A stretch of 5,129 nucleotides of DNA, taken from assembly GCA_021788515.1 (NCBI GenBank), contig JAJYKN010000151.1, positions 1-5,129 of the forward strand, read 5' to 3'. The notes under the pieces were generated by a model. That model had not been told where the DNA came from. It did no database searches and saw nothing but the letters and a program-made list of their open reading frames with translations. How positions within the stretch are numbered: position 1 is the first letter of the stretch; every line of letters begins with the position of its first letter. Origin of the DNA: Nitrospirota bacterium (GTDB taxonomy: Bacteria > Nitrospirota > UBA9217). This document shows positions 1-4,837 of this stretch, in pieces. The position numbers were made by a program, and so were the translations under genes.

Positions 1-1065
1 TCCAGCGGTTTTAAAGCGCTCCCCTATCATGCGGGCTTGTCCGCGGAAGAACGGGAGAAAAACCAGGAGGCCTTTAACAAAGACGAGGCGCCGGTGATCG
101 TGGCGACCATCGCCTTCGGCATGGGCATCGACAAGTCGAACGTCCGGTTCGTGGTCCACGCCGATCTCCCCAGGCACATCGAGGCCTATTACCAGGAGAC
201 CGGCCGCGCAGGCCGCGACGGGGAACCGGCCCATTGTTTGCTCTATTTTTCCCGGGGGGACATCCCGAAGATCCGGTATTTCATCGACAAGATGGAGGAC
301 GAGTCTGAACGCGCCATCGCCATGGAGAAGCTGAACCAGACCGTCCGGTTCGCGTCCCATAACGTCTGCAGGAGAAAACAGCTTTTGTCCTTTTTCGGTG
401 AAGTCTATCCCGAGAATAACTGCGCTGCCTGCGACATCTGCGCCGGCTCGGCAAAGCAGGTGGACATATCCACGGATGCCCGCATCGTGATGTCGGCCGT
501 GGCCAGGACCAGTGAACGCTTCGGCATCGTCCATATCATCGACATCGTGACCGGCGCGGACACGAAGCGAGTCAAAGAACTGGGGCACCACGAGCTCAAG
601 ACCTTCGGCGCTGGAAGAGACAAAGACAAAAACCACTGGCGTTTCATCGTGAACGAGCTTTTGGCCCAGGAGCTGATCAGGCAGGACGGAGACCGCTACC
701 CGGTCCTGAAGCTCGCGCCCAAAGGCGCGGCCGTACTCACGGGCAAGGAAGAGGTCTTCGGGCTCAAGCGGGAGGAAATAAAGGCAAAGGAACGGCGACG
801 GAAAGCCGGCGACGAAGGCTCGTTCGACGAAACGCTCTTTGAGCGGCTGCGCCTGGTCCGGAAAAAGATCGCCGAAGCAAGCTGCGTGCCGCCTTATGTC
901 GTCTTTTCCGACAAGACGCTCCATGAGATGTGCAGGCATTTTCCAAAGACCGATTCCGAGATGAGACGGATCAGCGGCGTGGGAGACGTCAAGCTTGAGC
1001 GGTACGGAGAAGCGTTTCTTGACGAGATCAGGTCCTATGGTTTATCTCGTCCGGACGCGTCATAA
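1..1065 (+). CDS. recQ: ATP-dependent DNA helicase RecQ, C-terminal part (5' end outside window)
   Basis: RecQ is a 3'-to-5' superfamily 2 DNA helicase that acts in the cytoplasm in recombinational repair and restart of stalled forks. The reading frame is open from base 1, so 354 residues are visible and the gene starts upstream; a TTG at 37 is internal, not a start. In order I see helicase motif V (VATIAFGMGIDKSNVRFVVH, about 124-183), motif VI (YYQETGRAGRDG, 187-222), the RecQ zinc site with four cysteines spaced C-x17-C-x2-C-x2-C (367-441), a winged-helix RQC domain (about 480-720, with the typical DGDRYPVLKL strand), a charged Lys/Glu/Arg linker, and a C-terminal HRDC domain (about 830-1050, ending SGVGDVKLERYGEAFLDEI). 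The Walker A/B motifs must lie outside the window. The full protein would be about 600 residues. The frame is intact and ends at TAA 1063-1065. No classical terminator follows. Family assignment is very secure. Confidence 0.97.
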   Translation, partial: SSGFKALPYHAGLSAEEREKNQEAFNKDEAPVIVATIAFGMGIDKSNVRFVVHADLPRHIEAYYQETGRAGRDGEPAHCLLYFSRGDIPKIRYFIDKMEDESERAIAMEKLNQTVRFASHNVCRRKQLLSFFGEVYPENNCAACDICAGSAKQVDISTDARIVMSAVARTSERFGIVHIIDIVTGADTKRVKELGHHELKTFGAGRDKDKNHWRFIVNELLAQELIRQDGDRYPVLKLAPKGAAVLTGKEEVFGLKREEIKAKERRRKAGDEGSFDETLFERLRLVRKKIAEASCVPPYVVFSDKTLHEMCRHFPKTDSEMRRISGVGDVKLERYGEAFLDEIRSYGLSRPDAS

Positions 1066-1120
1066 ATAAGGAGCGGTTTTTGTACTGGTAAATTAAATTC
1101 CAAGCAAAGAGAGAAAGTTA

Positions 1121-1219
1121 TCTCGCGCAAAGCCGCCAAGCTCGCAAAGAAAGCTAAATCATCATTGGTTTAAAGCAAGACTAAGATTTTCTTTGCGGCT
1201 TATGCGGCTTTGCGCGGGA
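1121..1219. repeat. Long imperfect inverted repeat in the recQ-rlmA gap
   Basis: Two 32-base arms, 1121-1152 and 1188-1219, are imperfect reverse complements separated by a 35-base A/T-rich spacer. The outer part (GCGGCTTTGCGCG in the right arm, 1205-1217) pairs without mismatch over 13 bases, and the inner part (TTTCTTTGCG, 1188-1197) pairs over 10 bases. The six central bases are mostly unpaired. The transcript could fold into a long hairpin between the genes. No T run follows the right arm, so it is not a standard intrinsic terminator. The CTTTGCGGCTTTGCG style resembles short palindromic intergenic repeats seen in many environmental bacterial genomes; that resemblance is from memory. It could be a non-autonomous mobile repeat, an mRNA-stabilising structure or a processing site. 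The remainder of the 1066-1301 gap shows no clear ORF and no convincing promoter. Confidence 0.75.
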
Positions 1220-1301
1220 CGCTTTGCCTCTGCCTTTGGTTCCGCCTTGTCCGGCTCAAGCAACTGCGTGTCCCGGTAAAACGGGGCAGTAGAAAGAATA
1301 T

Positions 1302-2165
1302 ATGACCTCTATCCTTCAATGCCCCGTCTGCCGAGAGTTTCTGCTACTCTCCGCAGACGGCTATCAATGCTCCAATAATCACACCTTTGATGCCGCCCGC
1401 CAGGGGTATGTCAATTTTCTGCTTGCTCACAAGAAACATTCCAAAGAGCCTGGGGACAGCCCGGACATGATCAGGAGCCGGAGGCGGTTTCTGGACCTGG
1501 GACTGTACAACAGGGTTTCCGACAACGTGAATGAAGCCATTGCCGGCGCTCTGCCGGGACCTGAAACGGAAGGCGCTTTCGCGATCCTTGACGCAGGCTG
1601 CGGGGAAGGGTTTTATCTCAAGCGCCTCAAGGAGTTTCTCTTGCGCGGCCTCGGAAGCCGGAACCCCATTGACTTTTACGGCGTCGACATTTCGAAATTT
1701 GCGGTCCACCAGGCCACGCAGCGCGACAAGACGATGAGCTGGTTCGTCGCAAGCATCAATGACCTGCCCTTTGCGGCCTCTTCCTTTGATATCGTTCTGA
1801 ATATTTTTTCGCCGGCAAACGTTGCCGAATTCTCGCGGATCCTCAAGGAAACGGGGTCTCTCGTGATCGTAAGCCCCGGCCCCCGGCACCTGAACGGTTT
1901 GCGGGAGATCATCTATCCGATCGCGCGAGAGCATGCAGCGCCGGATATCGCGGAGCAGGCAGGAGGGCTTCTTGCGCTTTCCACGACAACGAGGGTCAAT
2001 TACCGAATCGAGCTGAAGAGCAGCGCCGAGGTCATGGACCTCCTGGCAATGACGCCCTACTACTGGAACATTGACCTCGGCACCAAGTCCAAAGTGGAGG
2101 CGCTCGACCAGCTGGCTACGGATGTTGATGTGGAGATTCGCGTTTTCAGGAAGCCCAGCCGGTAA
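1302..2165 (+). CDS. rlmA: 23S rRNA (guanine-N1)-methyltransferase, RlmA family
   Basis: This 287-aa protein matches the RlmA/RrmA family, SAM-dependent enzymes that methylate N1 of a guanine in 23S rRNA helix 35 (G745 in E. coli; G748 in the TlrB branch). The N-terminus has the zinc-binding site C7-P-V-C10, C23 and H27 (C-x2-C-x12-C-x3-H), followed by the family segments FDAARQGYVNFL (29-40) and the DPGDS-like KEPGDSPDM. A Rossmann-type methyltransferase fold follows: motif I ILDAGCGEG (95-103), an acidic residue ending strand 2 (D129 in GVDIS), motif IV region FDIVLNIFSP (162-171), and the diagnostic SPGPRHL (191-197). A C-terminal MTPYYWN segment is also typical. Length is close to E. coli RlmA (269 aa). 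The ATG at 1302 places the zinc cysteines at the expected distance from the N-terminus, but its Shine-Dalgarno (AGAAAG near 1291) is weak and no clear promoter is seen. Which guanine is modified cannot be settled here. Confidence 0.93.
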   Translation: MTSILQCPVCREFLLLSADGYQCSNNHTFDAARQGYVNFLLAHKKHSKEPGDSPDMIRSRRRFLDLGLYNRVSDNVNEAIAGALPGPETEGAFAILDAGCGEGFYLKRLKEFLLRGLGSRNPIDFYGVDISKFAVHQATQRDKTMSWFVASINDLPFAASSFDIVLNIFSPANVAEFSRILKETGSLVIVSPGPRHLNGLREIIYPIAREHAAPDIAEQAGGLLALSTTTRVNYRIELKSSAEVMDLLAMTPYYWNIDLGTKSKVEALDQLATDVDVEIRVFRKPSR

Positions 2166-2174
2166 TGCACCGGC
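2158..2174 (+). other. Hairpin overlapping the rlmA stop codon
   Basis: GCCGGT (2158-2163) and ACCGGC (2169-2174) form a perfect 6-bp stem with a 5-base loop. The stem includes the first base of the TAA stop, and the loop holds the rest. It is followed by A-rich rather than T-rich sequence (about 2205-2224), so it is not a standard intrinsic terminator for rlmA. It could still protect the 3' end of the mRNA, or be chance. Confidence 0.4.
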
Positions 2175-2226
2175 CTGCACTCCCCGGTACCCGTGAAGCA
2201 GGAGTAAAAATAAAAAATAATAATCC

Positions 2227-2255
2227 TTGACTTCCTGACGCCGAAGTGGCATTAT
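2227..2255 (+). promoter_or_regulatory. Probable sigma70-type promoter of the cold-shock gene
   Basis: TTGACT (2227-2232, five of six matches to the -35 consensus) lies 17 bp before CATTAT (2250-2255, four of six matches to the -10 consensus). Transcription would start near 2262, giving a leader of roughly 108 bases before the ATG at 2370. This is longer than needed for ribosome binding, and the leader contains the hairpin at 2291-2325. The promoter follows an A/T-rich stretch that could help polymerase binding. Confidence 0.6.
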
Positions 2256-2290
2256 ATCTTCTAGAAGTTCCGGATGTACTTGTAGGGAAA

Positions 2291-2325
2291 CCACAAAGAC
2301 AGTTCGACTTTGTGGCTTTTTTTTT
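2291..2325 (+). terminator. Intrinsic-terminator-like hairpin in the cold-shock gene leader
   Basis: CCACAAAG (2291-2298) pairs perfectly with CTTTGTGG (2308-2315) around a 9-base loop. A C and nine T residues follow (2317-2325), which is the form of a rho-independent terminator. It lies about 36 bp downstream of the promoter -10 box and 45 bases before the cold-shock start codon. It would end read-through from rlmA, and would also attenuate transcripts from the predicted promoter at 2227-2255 unless it is bypassed. A very similar hairpin stands before the gene at 2860. Confidence 0.7.
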
Positions 2326-2369
2326 GTCCTTTTCCGTCGCTTCAATTCACAAGAAGGAGGTAGCTCATC

Positions 2370-2570
2370 ATGGAGACAGGAACAGTAAAGTGGTTCAATG
2401 ATTCCAAAGGCTTTGGATTCATAACCCGTGAAAATGGCGGCGATGTGTTCGTTCATTTCGGCGACATTCAGGACAGCGGCTTTAAGTCGTTGGCTGAAGG
2501 CCAGCAAGTGCAGTTCGACGTTGTCGACTCACCCAAGGGCCCCAAAGCAGCCAATGTTGTAAAGCTCTAA
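2370..2570 (+). CDS. Cold-shock protein, CspA family
   Basis: This 66-aa protein is a single cold-shock domain, a five-strand beta barrel that binds single-stranded RNA and DNA and acts as an RNA chaperone or antiterminator in the cytoplasm. The N-terminal [15 protein letters not shown] includes RNP1 (KGFGFI), and RNP2 is the VFVHF segment near residues 26-30. The rest ([19 protein letters not shown]) fits the family to the end, and the length is typical of CspA-type proteins. A strong AAGGAGG (2354-2360) sits 9 bases before ATG 2370, so the start is secure. The gene has its own promoter, a hairpin-bearing leader and a terminator, so it is probably monocistronic. Bacteria often carry several paralogues, so I do not assign a letter. 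Whether it is cold-induced or constitutive cannot be read from the sequence. Confidence 0.96.
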   Translation: METGTVKWFNDSKGFGFITRENGGDVFVHFGDIQDSGFKSLAEGQQVQFDVVDSPKGPKAANVVKL

Positions 2571-2591
2571 GCTATTATTGCTTAAACTTTG

Positions 2592-2621
2592 AAAGGCCCT
2601 GATCATTCGGGGCCTTTTTTT
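2592..2621 (+). terminator. Intrinsic terminator of the cold-shock gene
   Basis: GGCCCTG (2595-2601) pairs with CGGGGCC (2608-2614) with one G-U pair around a 6-base loop. Three flanking A-T pairs lengthen the stem, and a run of seven T follows (2615-2621). It begins 21 bases after the TAA stop, the classical place and shape. Confidence 0.9.
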
Positions 2622-2679
2622 CGTCCATTCACTCCACCATCCCTGATTTTACGCACTAAAAAGCAAAGTTCCCCTCATT

Positions 2680-2711
2680 GACGTTGCCTGTCCACGACGT
2701 TGCCTGTCCAC
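2680..2711. repeat. Perfect 16-bp tandem duplication upstream of the promoter at 2732
   Basis: The 16-base unit GACGTTGCCTGTCCAC occurs twice in direct tandem with no mismatch (2680-2695 and 2696-2711). It ends 20 bp before the -35 box of the next promoter, at about -87 to -56 relative to the predicted start. That position suits binding of an upstream activator or other regulator to two sites, but a replication-slippage duplication is equally possible. Confidence 0.85.
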
Positions 2712-2731
2712 CGGGACCGGAAAAACACCAC

Positions 2732-2760
2732 TTGCTATAACGCCGGTAAAGTGCGATAAT
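2732..2760 (+). promoter_or_regulatory. Strong sigma70-type promoter of the 129-aa unknown gene
   Basis: TTGCTA (2732-2737, four of six) is separated by exactly 17 bp from GATAAT (2755-2760, five of six). Transcription would start near 2767, giving a leader of about 93 bases. The leader includes the terminator-like hairpin at 2794-2828. The tandem 16-bp repeat lies just upstream. Confidence 0.7.
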
Positions 2761-2793
2761 AATACTTAGAGTTTGACGAGCAAAAAAGCAGGC

Positions 2794-2828
2794 AAGGCCA
2801 CAAGGATCTGCGTCTTTGTGGCTTTTTT
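2794..2828 (+). terminator. Terminator-like hairpin in the leader of the 129-aa gene
   Basis: GCCACAAGGA (2797-2806) pairs with TCTTTGTGGC (2813-2822), ten pairs with one G-U, around a 6-base loop (2807-2812). Three further pairs form with the T run after the stem. Six T residues follow (2823-2828). It starts 37 bp after the -10 box and ends 31 bases before the ATG at 2860, almost the same geometry as the hairpin before the cold-shock gene. The shared 3' arm CTTTGTGGC followed by T residues is the clearest likeness between the two. It is a candidate attenuator. Confidence 0.7.
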
Positions 2829-2847
2829 ATTTACATCGAGACAATCC

Positions 2848-2855
2848 GGAGGGAG
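2848..2855 (+). promoter_or_regulatory. Ribosome binding site that fixes the start at 2860
   Basis: GGAGGGAG (2848-2855) has its GGAGG core 7 bases before ATG 2860. The frame can be extended to a TTG at 2773, but that would put the leader hairpin inside the coding region and has no Shine-Dalgarno site, so the ATG at 2860 is preferred. Confidence 0.85.
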
Positions 2856-2859
2856 CACA

Positions 2860-3249
2860 ATGCGGAATAAACAGAGTTACAGGGAAAAGCAGGAGCTGGA
2901 GAGGGTAGCCATGGTCGCCGCCGGTCTGGTGGGAGAGCGCTATTCCGGAGTCTCGAGCATCGAATTTCACATGACCTATTTCCAGCGCGGTTTGCACCCG
3001 GTCTTGATGGAGCGCACGCTCAATTTCCTACCTGCGAATTACGCCTGCTTTCACATGAAATGCGTGCAGGAAGGGTGCACGGACGGCGGTTATGATCTGG
3101 CTCCGGTGGTTGCGAGCCTTGCGAAATCCCGGAAGAAGTCGACCAAAGGAAAGATCTTTTGTCATGGAACGAACGATACCGTGGGCCACGCCAGCATTTC
3201 CTACGAAGTAACCATTCAGTACCAAAAGCCCGGTTCGAAAGCCGGTTAA
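2860..3249 (+). CDS. Conserved-looking small protein of unknown function (129 aa)
   Basis: I do not recognise a named domain. With the start at 2860 the protein has 129 residues, no signal peptide and no membrane segment, so it is probably cytoplasmic. The N-terminus is charged and helical in appearance (KQSYREKQELERVAM). The middle looks like a mixed alpha/beta fold with the segments IEFHMTYFQRG and LMERTLNFLP. Four cysteines occur, C63, C68, C73 and C101 (C-x4-C-x4-C-x27-C), with H65, H102 and H110 nearby; this could be a metal site, but that is only inference. The C-terminus has an alternating strand-like run, ASISYEVTIQYQ, then a basic tail. The gene has its own strong promoter, a hairpin leader like that of the cold-shock gene, and a good Shine-Dalgarno site, so it is very likely real and regulated. 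It converges on the receiver gene with a 33-bp gap. The shared leader type suggests, without proving, a stress or RNA-related role. Confidence 0.85.
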   Translation: MRNKQSYREKQELERVAMVAAGLVGERYSGVSSIEFHMTYFQRGLHPVLMERTLNFLPANYACFHMKCVQEGCTDGGYDLAPVVASLAKSRKKSTKGKIFCHGTNDTVGHASISYEVTIQYQKPGSKAG

Positions 3250-3251
3250 AT

Positions 3252-3271
3252 AAAAACTCCCGGTTTCGGAA
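3252..3271 (-). terminator. Weak terminator candidate for the receiver gene
   Basis: Read on the minus strand, a 5-bp stem with one G-U pair (3258-3271) and a 4-base loop is followed by GTTTTT (T run at 3252-3256). It lies 12 bases after the receiver stop codon, in the short gap between convergent genes. The stem is short, so the call is tentative. No plus-strand terminator is seen for the 129-aa gene here. Confidence 0.4.
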
Positions 3272-3282
3272 CCCCTGCGACG

Positions 3283-3660
3283 TCAGCCCGGAGACGGAAT
3301 GAGCTTCTCTATCATCGCATGCAGGGCCGCGGTCTGAATTGGTTTCGTCACATATCCTTTCGCGCCCATTTCCATCCCTTTTTTCGTGTCCTCTTCCTTG
3401 CCCTCGGTGCTCACGATGACGATCGGGATGTTGGAATACTTCCCCAGCTCCTTTACTTTCTGCAGAAACTCCAGCCCGCCCATGACCGGCATGTTGATGT
3501 CCAGCAGCACCAGATCGATGTCGGGGTGCCGGGCCAGTTCATCCAGGCCGGACTGGCCGTTCTTTGCCGATATGATGGTGCATTTATAGCGCATCAGAGC
3601 CATCTTGTACATCTGGTGTATCAGGGCCGAATCGTCAATTACCAAAACCTTTTTCAGCAT
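3283..3660 (-). CDS. Single-domain response regulator (CheY-like receiver)
   Basis: This 125-aa protein is a stand-alone receiver domain, with no DNA-binding or enzymatic output domain. The start MLKKVLVIDDS gives the acidic pair D9-D10, the phosphoacceptor D54 in VLLDINMPVMGG, the switch Ser S84 in IVIVSTEG, and the conserved K106 in YVTKPI; all the phosphorylation residues are present. Such proteins usually take phosphate from a histidine kinase and act by protein-protein contact, in chemotaxis-like or phosphorelay signalling. I place the start at ATG 3660, where a GGGGG tract lies 4 bases upstream. An in-frame ATG at 3714 would add 18 residues but has no Shine-Dalgarno site and would put extra sequence before the first receiver strand. 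It lies 100 bp downstream of the GAF gene on the same strand and may be cotranscribed. No kinase is visible in the window, so the partner is unknown. Confidence 0.93.
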   Translation of the reverse strand: MLKKVLVIDDSALIHQMYKMALMRYKCTIISAKNGQSGLDELARHPDIDLVLLDINMPVMGGLEFLQKVKELGKYSNIPIVIVSTEGKEEDTKKGMEMGAKGYVTKPIQTAALHAMIEKLIPSPG

Positions 3661-3686
3661 ATTTCCCCCGCGCAATTTTTTTCTCG

Positions 3687-3714
3687 ATGCCGATGACTGC
3701 TTCATCGTCGGCAT
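3687..3714. other. Hairpin between the GAF and receiver genes
   Basis: ATGCCGA (3687-3693) and TCGGCAT (3708-3714) form a perfect 7-bp stem around 14 bases. On the minus strand it is followed by an A run, so it is not a terminator for the GAF gene. It lies in the receiver leader, ending 26 bases before the start codon, and could affect mRNA processing or the relative expression of the two genes. Confidence 0.45.
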
Positions 3715-3760
3715 TCGTCGTTCAGGTTGAAGGCCGGACCAGTGCTTTTATCCCGCCGTA

Positions 3761-4600
3761 TCAAGACGAAGAGCTTTTTTTGTCCTTCAGCAGATCGAGA
3801 AAACTCTGGATCGTCGTGAGTTTTCTCTCGGAATGCGAGTACAGCTGCGACGAGAACAGTGCCGTGGCTGCGTGGCCGGCCAGCATTGAAAAGAGCTCGT
3901 AGTCCACGCCTGTAAGCTCCGGTTTCTGGATGAGCAGTTTATAGATCACGATCGCGCCGATGACGTGCTCCTTGATCTTGAGCGGAATGCAGATCAGCGG
4001 GTGGTCATAATCCACGCCTGAGAGCTCGGTGGGATCGCCCTGGCGGTAGTAAGCCTCGCCGGTCTTGGCCGCTGTGCCGATGATGCCCTGGCCGAGCCGG
4101 ATGCCCGACCGCGCCTCGGGGCCCATCCCCTCCTGCGCCACGATCGAGAGCTCGTTCGTCTTTTCATCGAGCATGAAGATCGAGAATTCCTCGGCGCCGA
4201 TCAGGTTCATCACGATCTCGAGGATGATCTTGAGGCTCTCGGAGAAGTCCAGCGTGGAATGGAGCTGGTAGCTTGCCACGTAGAGGTTGGCAAGGTTATT
4301 GTTCTCCGCCTCGACCTCCACGTACCGGTTTGCAAAATCCTTGTTCTCCTCCTCGACCAGCCGGAACTTGTCGAGCAGGGCGCTGTTCTCCTCTTCCAGG
4401 AGCCGGATCTTCTCCGCCAGGGAGCTCACCTGGCCCCCGTCCTCCCTATGGGAAGGCTGGGGCCTGGTTTCGAGCTGGGCGATCTTGAACCTGAGCTTCT
4501 CGTTCTCCTTCAGCAGTTCCTGGGTGAACTCCTCGCCCTTTCTGAAAACATTCAGAAAGTCTTCCACCTTTTTTGAAATTGCGCTTCCTTCCGGATCCAT
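3761..4600 (-). CDS. Coiled-coil and GAF-domain signalling protein
   Basis: This 279-aa protein has no membrane segment or signal peptide and should be cytoplasmic. Residues about 10-110 are rich in Leu, Glu and Lys in heptad-like spacing (KENEKLRFKIAQLE, LAEKIRLLEEENSALLDKF, VEEENKDF), broken by a polar stretch near 46-58, and predict a coiled coil for dimerisation. A GAF domain follows, about residues 115-254, with an aromatic/hydrophobic strand EEFSIFMLDE (137-146), GQGIIGTAAKTGEAYY (170-185), PLICIPLKIKEHVIGAIVIY (201-220) and the closing helix FSMLAGHAATAL (237-248). GAF domains sense small ligands or redox state, or mediate binding; C204 lies in the central sheet, but no haem or bilin site is obvious. 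The tail ends KDKKSSSS. There is no kinase, cyclase or DNA-binding domain. AGGAGG lies 4 bases before ATG 4600, so the start is firm. The receiver gene follows on the same strand after 100 bp, suggesting a common pathway. The ligand is unknown. Confidence 0.92.
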   Translation of the reverse strand: MDPEGSAISKKVEDFLNVFRKGEEFTQELLKENEKLRFKIAQLETRPQPSHREDGGQVSSLAEKIRLLEEENSALLDKFRLVEEENKDFANRYVEVEAENNNLANLYVASYQLHSTLDFSESLKIILEIVMNLIGAEEFSIFMLDEKTNELSIVAQEGMGPEARSGIRLGQGIIGTAAKTGEAYYRQGDPTELSGVDYDHPLICIPLKIKEHVIGAIVIYKLLIQKPELTGVDYELFSMLAGHAATALFSSQLYSHSERKLTTIQSFLDLLKDKKSSSS

Positions 4601-4604
4601 TCTT

Positions 4605-4610
4605 CCTCCT
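4605..4610 (-). promoter_or_regulatory. Ribosome binding site of the GAF gene
   Basis: AGGAGG on the minus strand, 4 bases before the ATG at 4600, within GAGGAGGAAG. It is a perfect Shine-Dalgarno core with slightly short spacing, and it fixes the start of the GAF-domain protein. Confidence 0.85.
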
Positions 4611-4653
4611 CAGCGGAATCCCCTGGCTGGCCGCAACCATAGGTTCCGTAATT

Positions 4654-4662
4654 ATTGTAGCA
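4654..4662 (-). promoter_or_regulatory. Candidate extended -10 promoter for the GAF-receiver unit
   Basis: On the minus strand TGCTACAAT combines an extended -10 TGn element (4660-4662) with TACAAT (4654-4659, five of six matches). No good -35 box is found 17 bp upstream, which is common for extended -10 promoters. Transcription would start near 4647, about 47 bases before the ATG at 4600. It lies in a local A/T-rich island within G/C-rich flanks. Confidence 0.5.
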
Positions 4663-4762
4663 TATAACTTTTCCTGCCGCGGCGCTTTCGTCAGCGTCAT
4701 TTTCAGGCCGCGGACCGCGGGCCCCATCGCCGCCGATGAGGGCCGTTGATCCCCGTTGGCGC

Positions 4763-4791
4763 TTGCCAAAGCAGGCGAACTCCGGTAAGAT
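4763..4791 (+). promoter_or_regulatory. Candidate sigma70-type promoter of the radical SAM gene
   Basis: TTGCCA (4763-4768, five of six) is 17 bp before TAAGAT (4786-4791, four of six). The transcript would start near 4798, giving a leader of about 40 bases. Together with the minus-strand candidate at 4654-4662 it would form a divergent promoter pair in the 237-bp gap 4601-4837. The G/C-rich stretch between them (about 4675-4740) holds several imperfect palindromes but no clear operator. Confidence 0.55.
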
Positions 4792-4806
4792 GCACTAGCT
4801 GCCCCG

Positions 4807-4827
4807 CTTCAATGATTCGTATTGAAG
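4807..4827 (+). promoter_or_regulatory. Leader hairpin overlapping the Shine-Dalgarno site
   Basis: CTTCAAT (4807-4813) pairs perfectly with ATTGAAG (4821-4827) around a 7-base loop. The likely Shine-Dalgarno AAGGA (4825-4829), 8 bases before the ATG at 4838, has its first three bases inside the 3' arm. Folding would partly hide the ribosome site and could tune translation. The stem is A/T-rich and of modest stability. Confidence 0.5.
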
Positions 4828-4837
4828 GAAAAAAGTC

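Noticed and set aside
1068..1092. AAGGAG directly after the recQ stop followed by a TTG
   Set aside because: The frame after the TTG at 1080 ends after three codons, so no gene or meaningful leader peptide can be supported.
1344..2507. Long open frame (387 codons) on the minus strand opposite rlmA and the cold-shock gene
   Set aside because: It runs antisense through two clearly recognised genes and the terminator between them. Its translation is rich in Arg, Leu and Cys without domain-like order, as expected of a shadow frame in G/C-rich DNA.
2690..2830. Possible cyclic-di-GMP (GEMM) or other known riboswitch in the leader of the 129-aa gene
   Set aside because: I looked for the conserved GEMM-type core and its two stems and did not find them. 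The leader is too short and holds only one clear hairpin.
2773..2859. N-terminal extension of the 129-aa protein from a TTG at 2773
   Set aside because: The extension would encode the leader hairpin and T run (VFVAFLFTS) and has no Shine-Dalgarno site. The ATG at 2860 has a strong one. The hydrophobic stretch might be mistaken for a signal peptide, but it is an artefact of the T run.
3661..3714. Eighteen-residue N-terminal extension of the receiver protein from ATG 3714
   Set aside because: No ribosome site precedes 3714 or the next ATG at 3705, and receivers normally begin just before the KKVLVIDD strand, which fits ATG 3660.
4446..4769. Minus-strand open frame overlapping the start of the GAF gene
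   Set aside because: It covers the GAF promoter, ribosome site and coding start in another frame, and its translation has no recognisable features.
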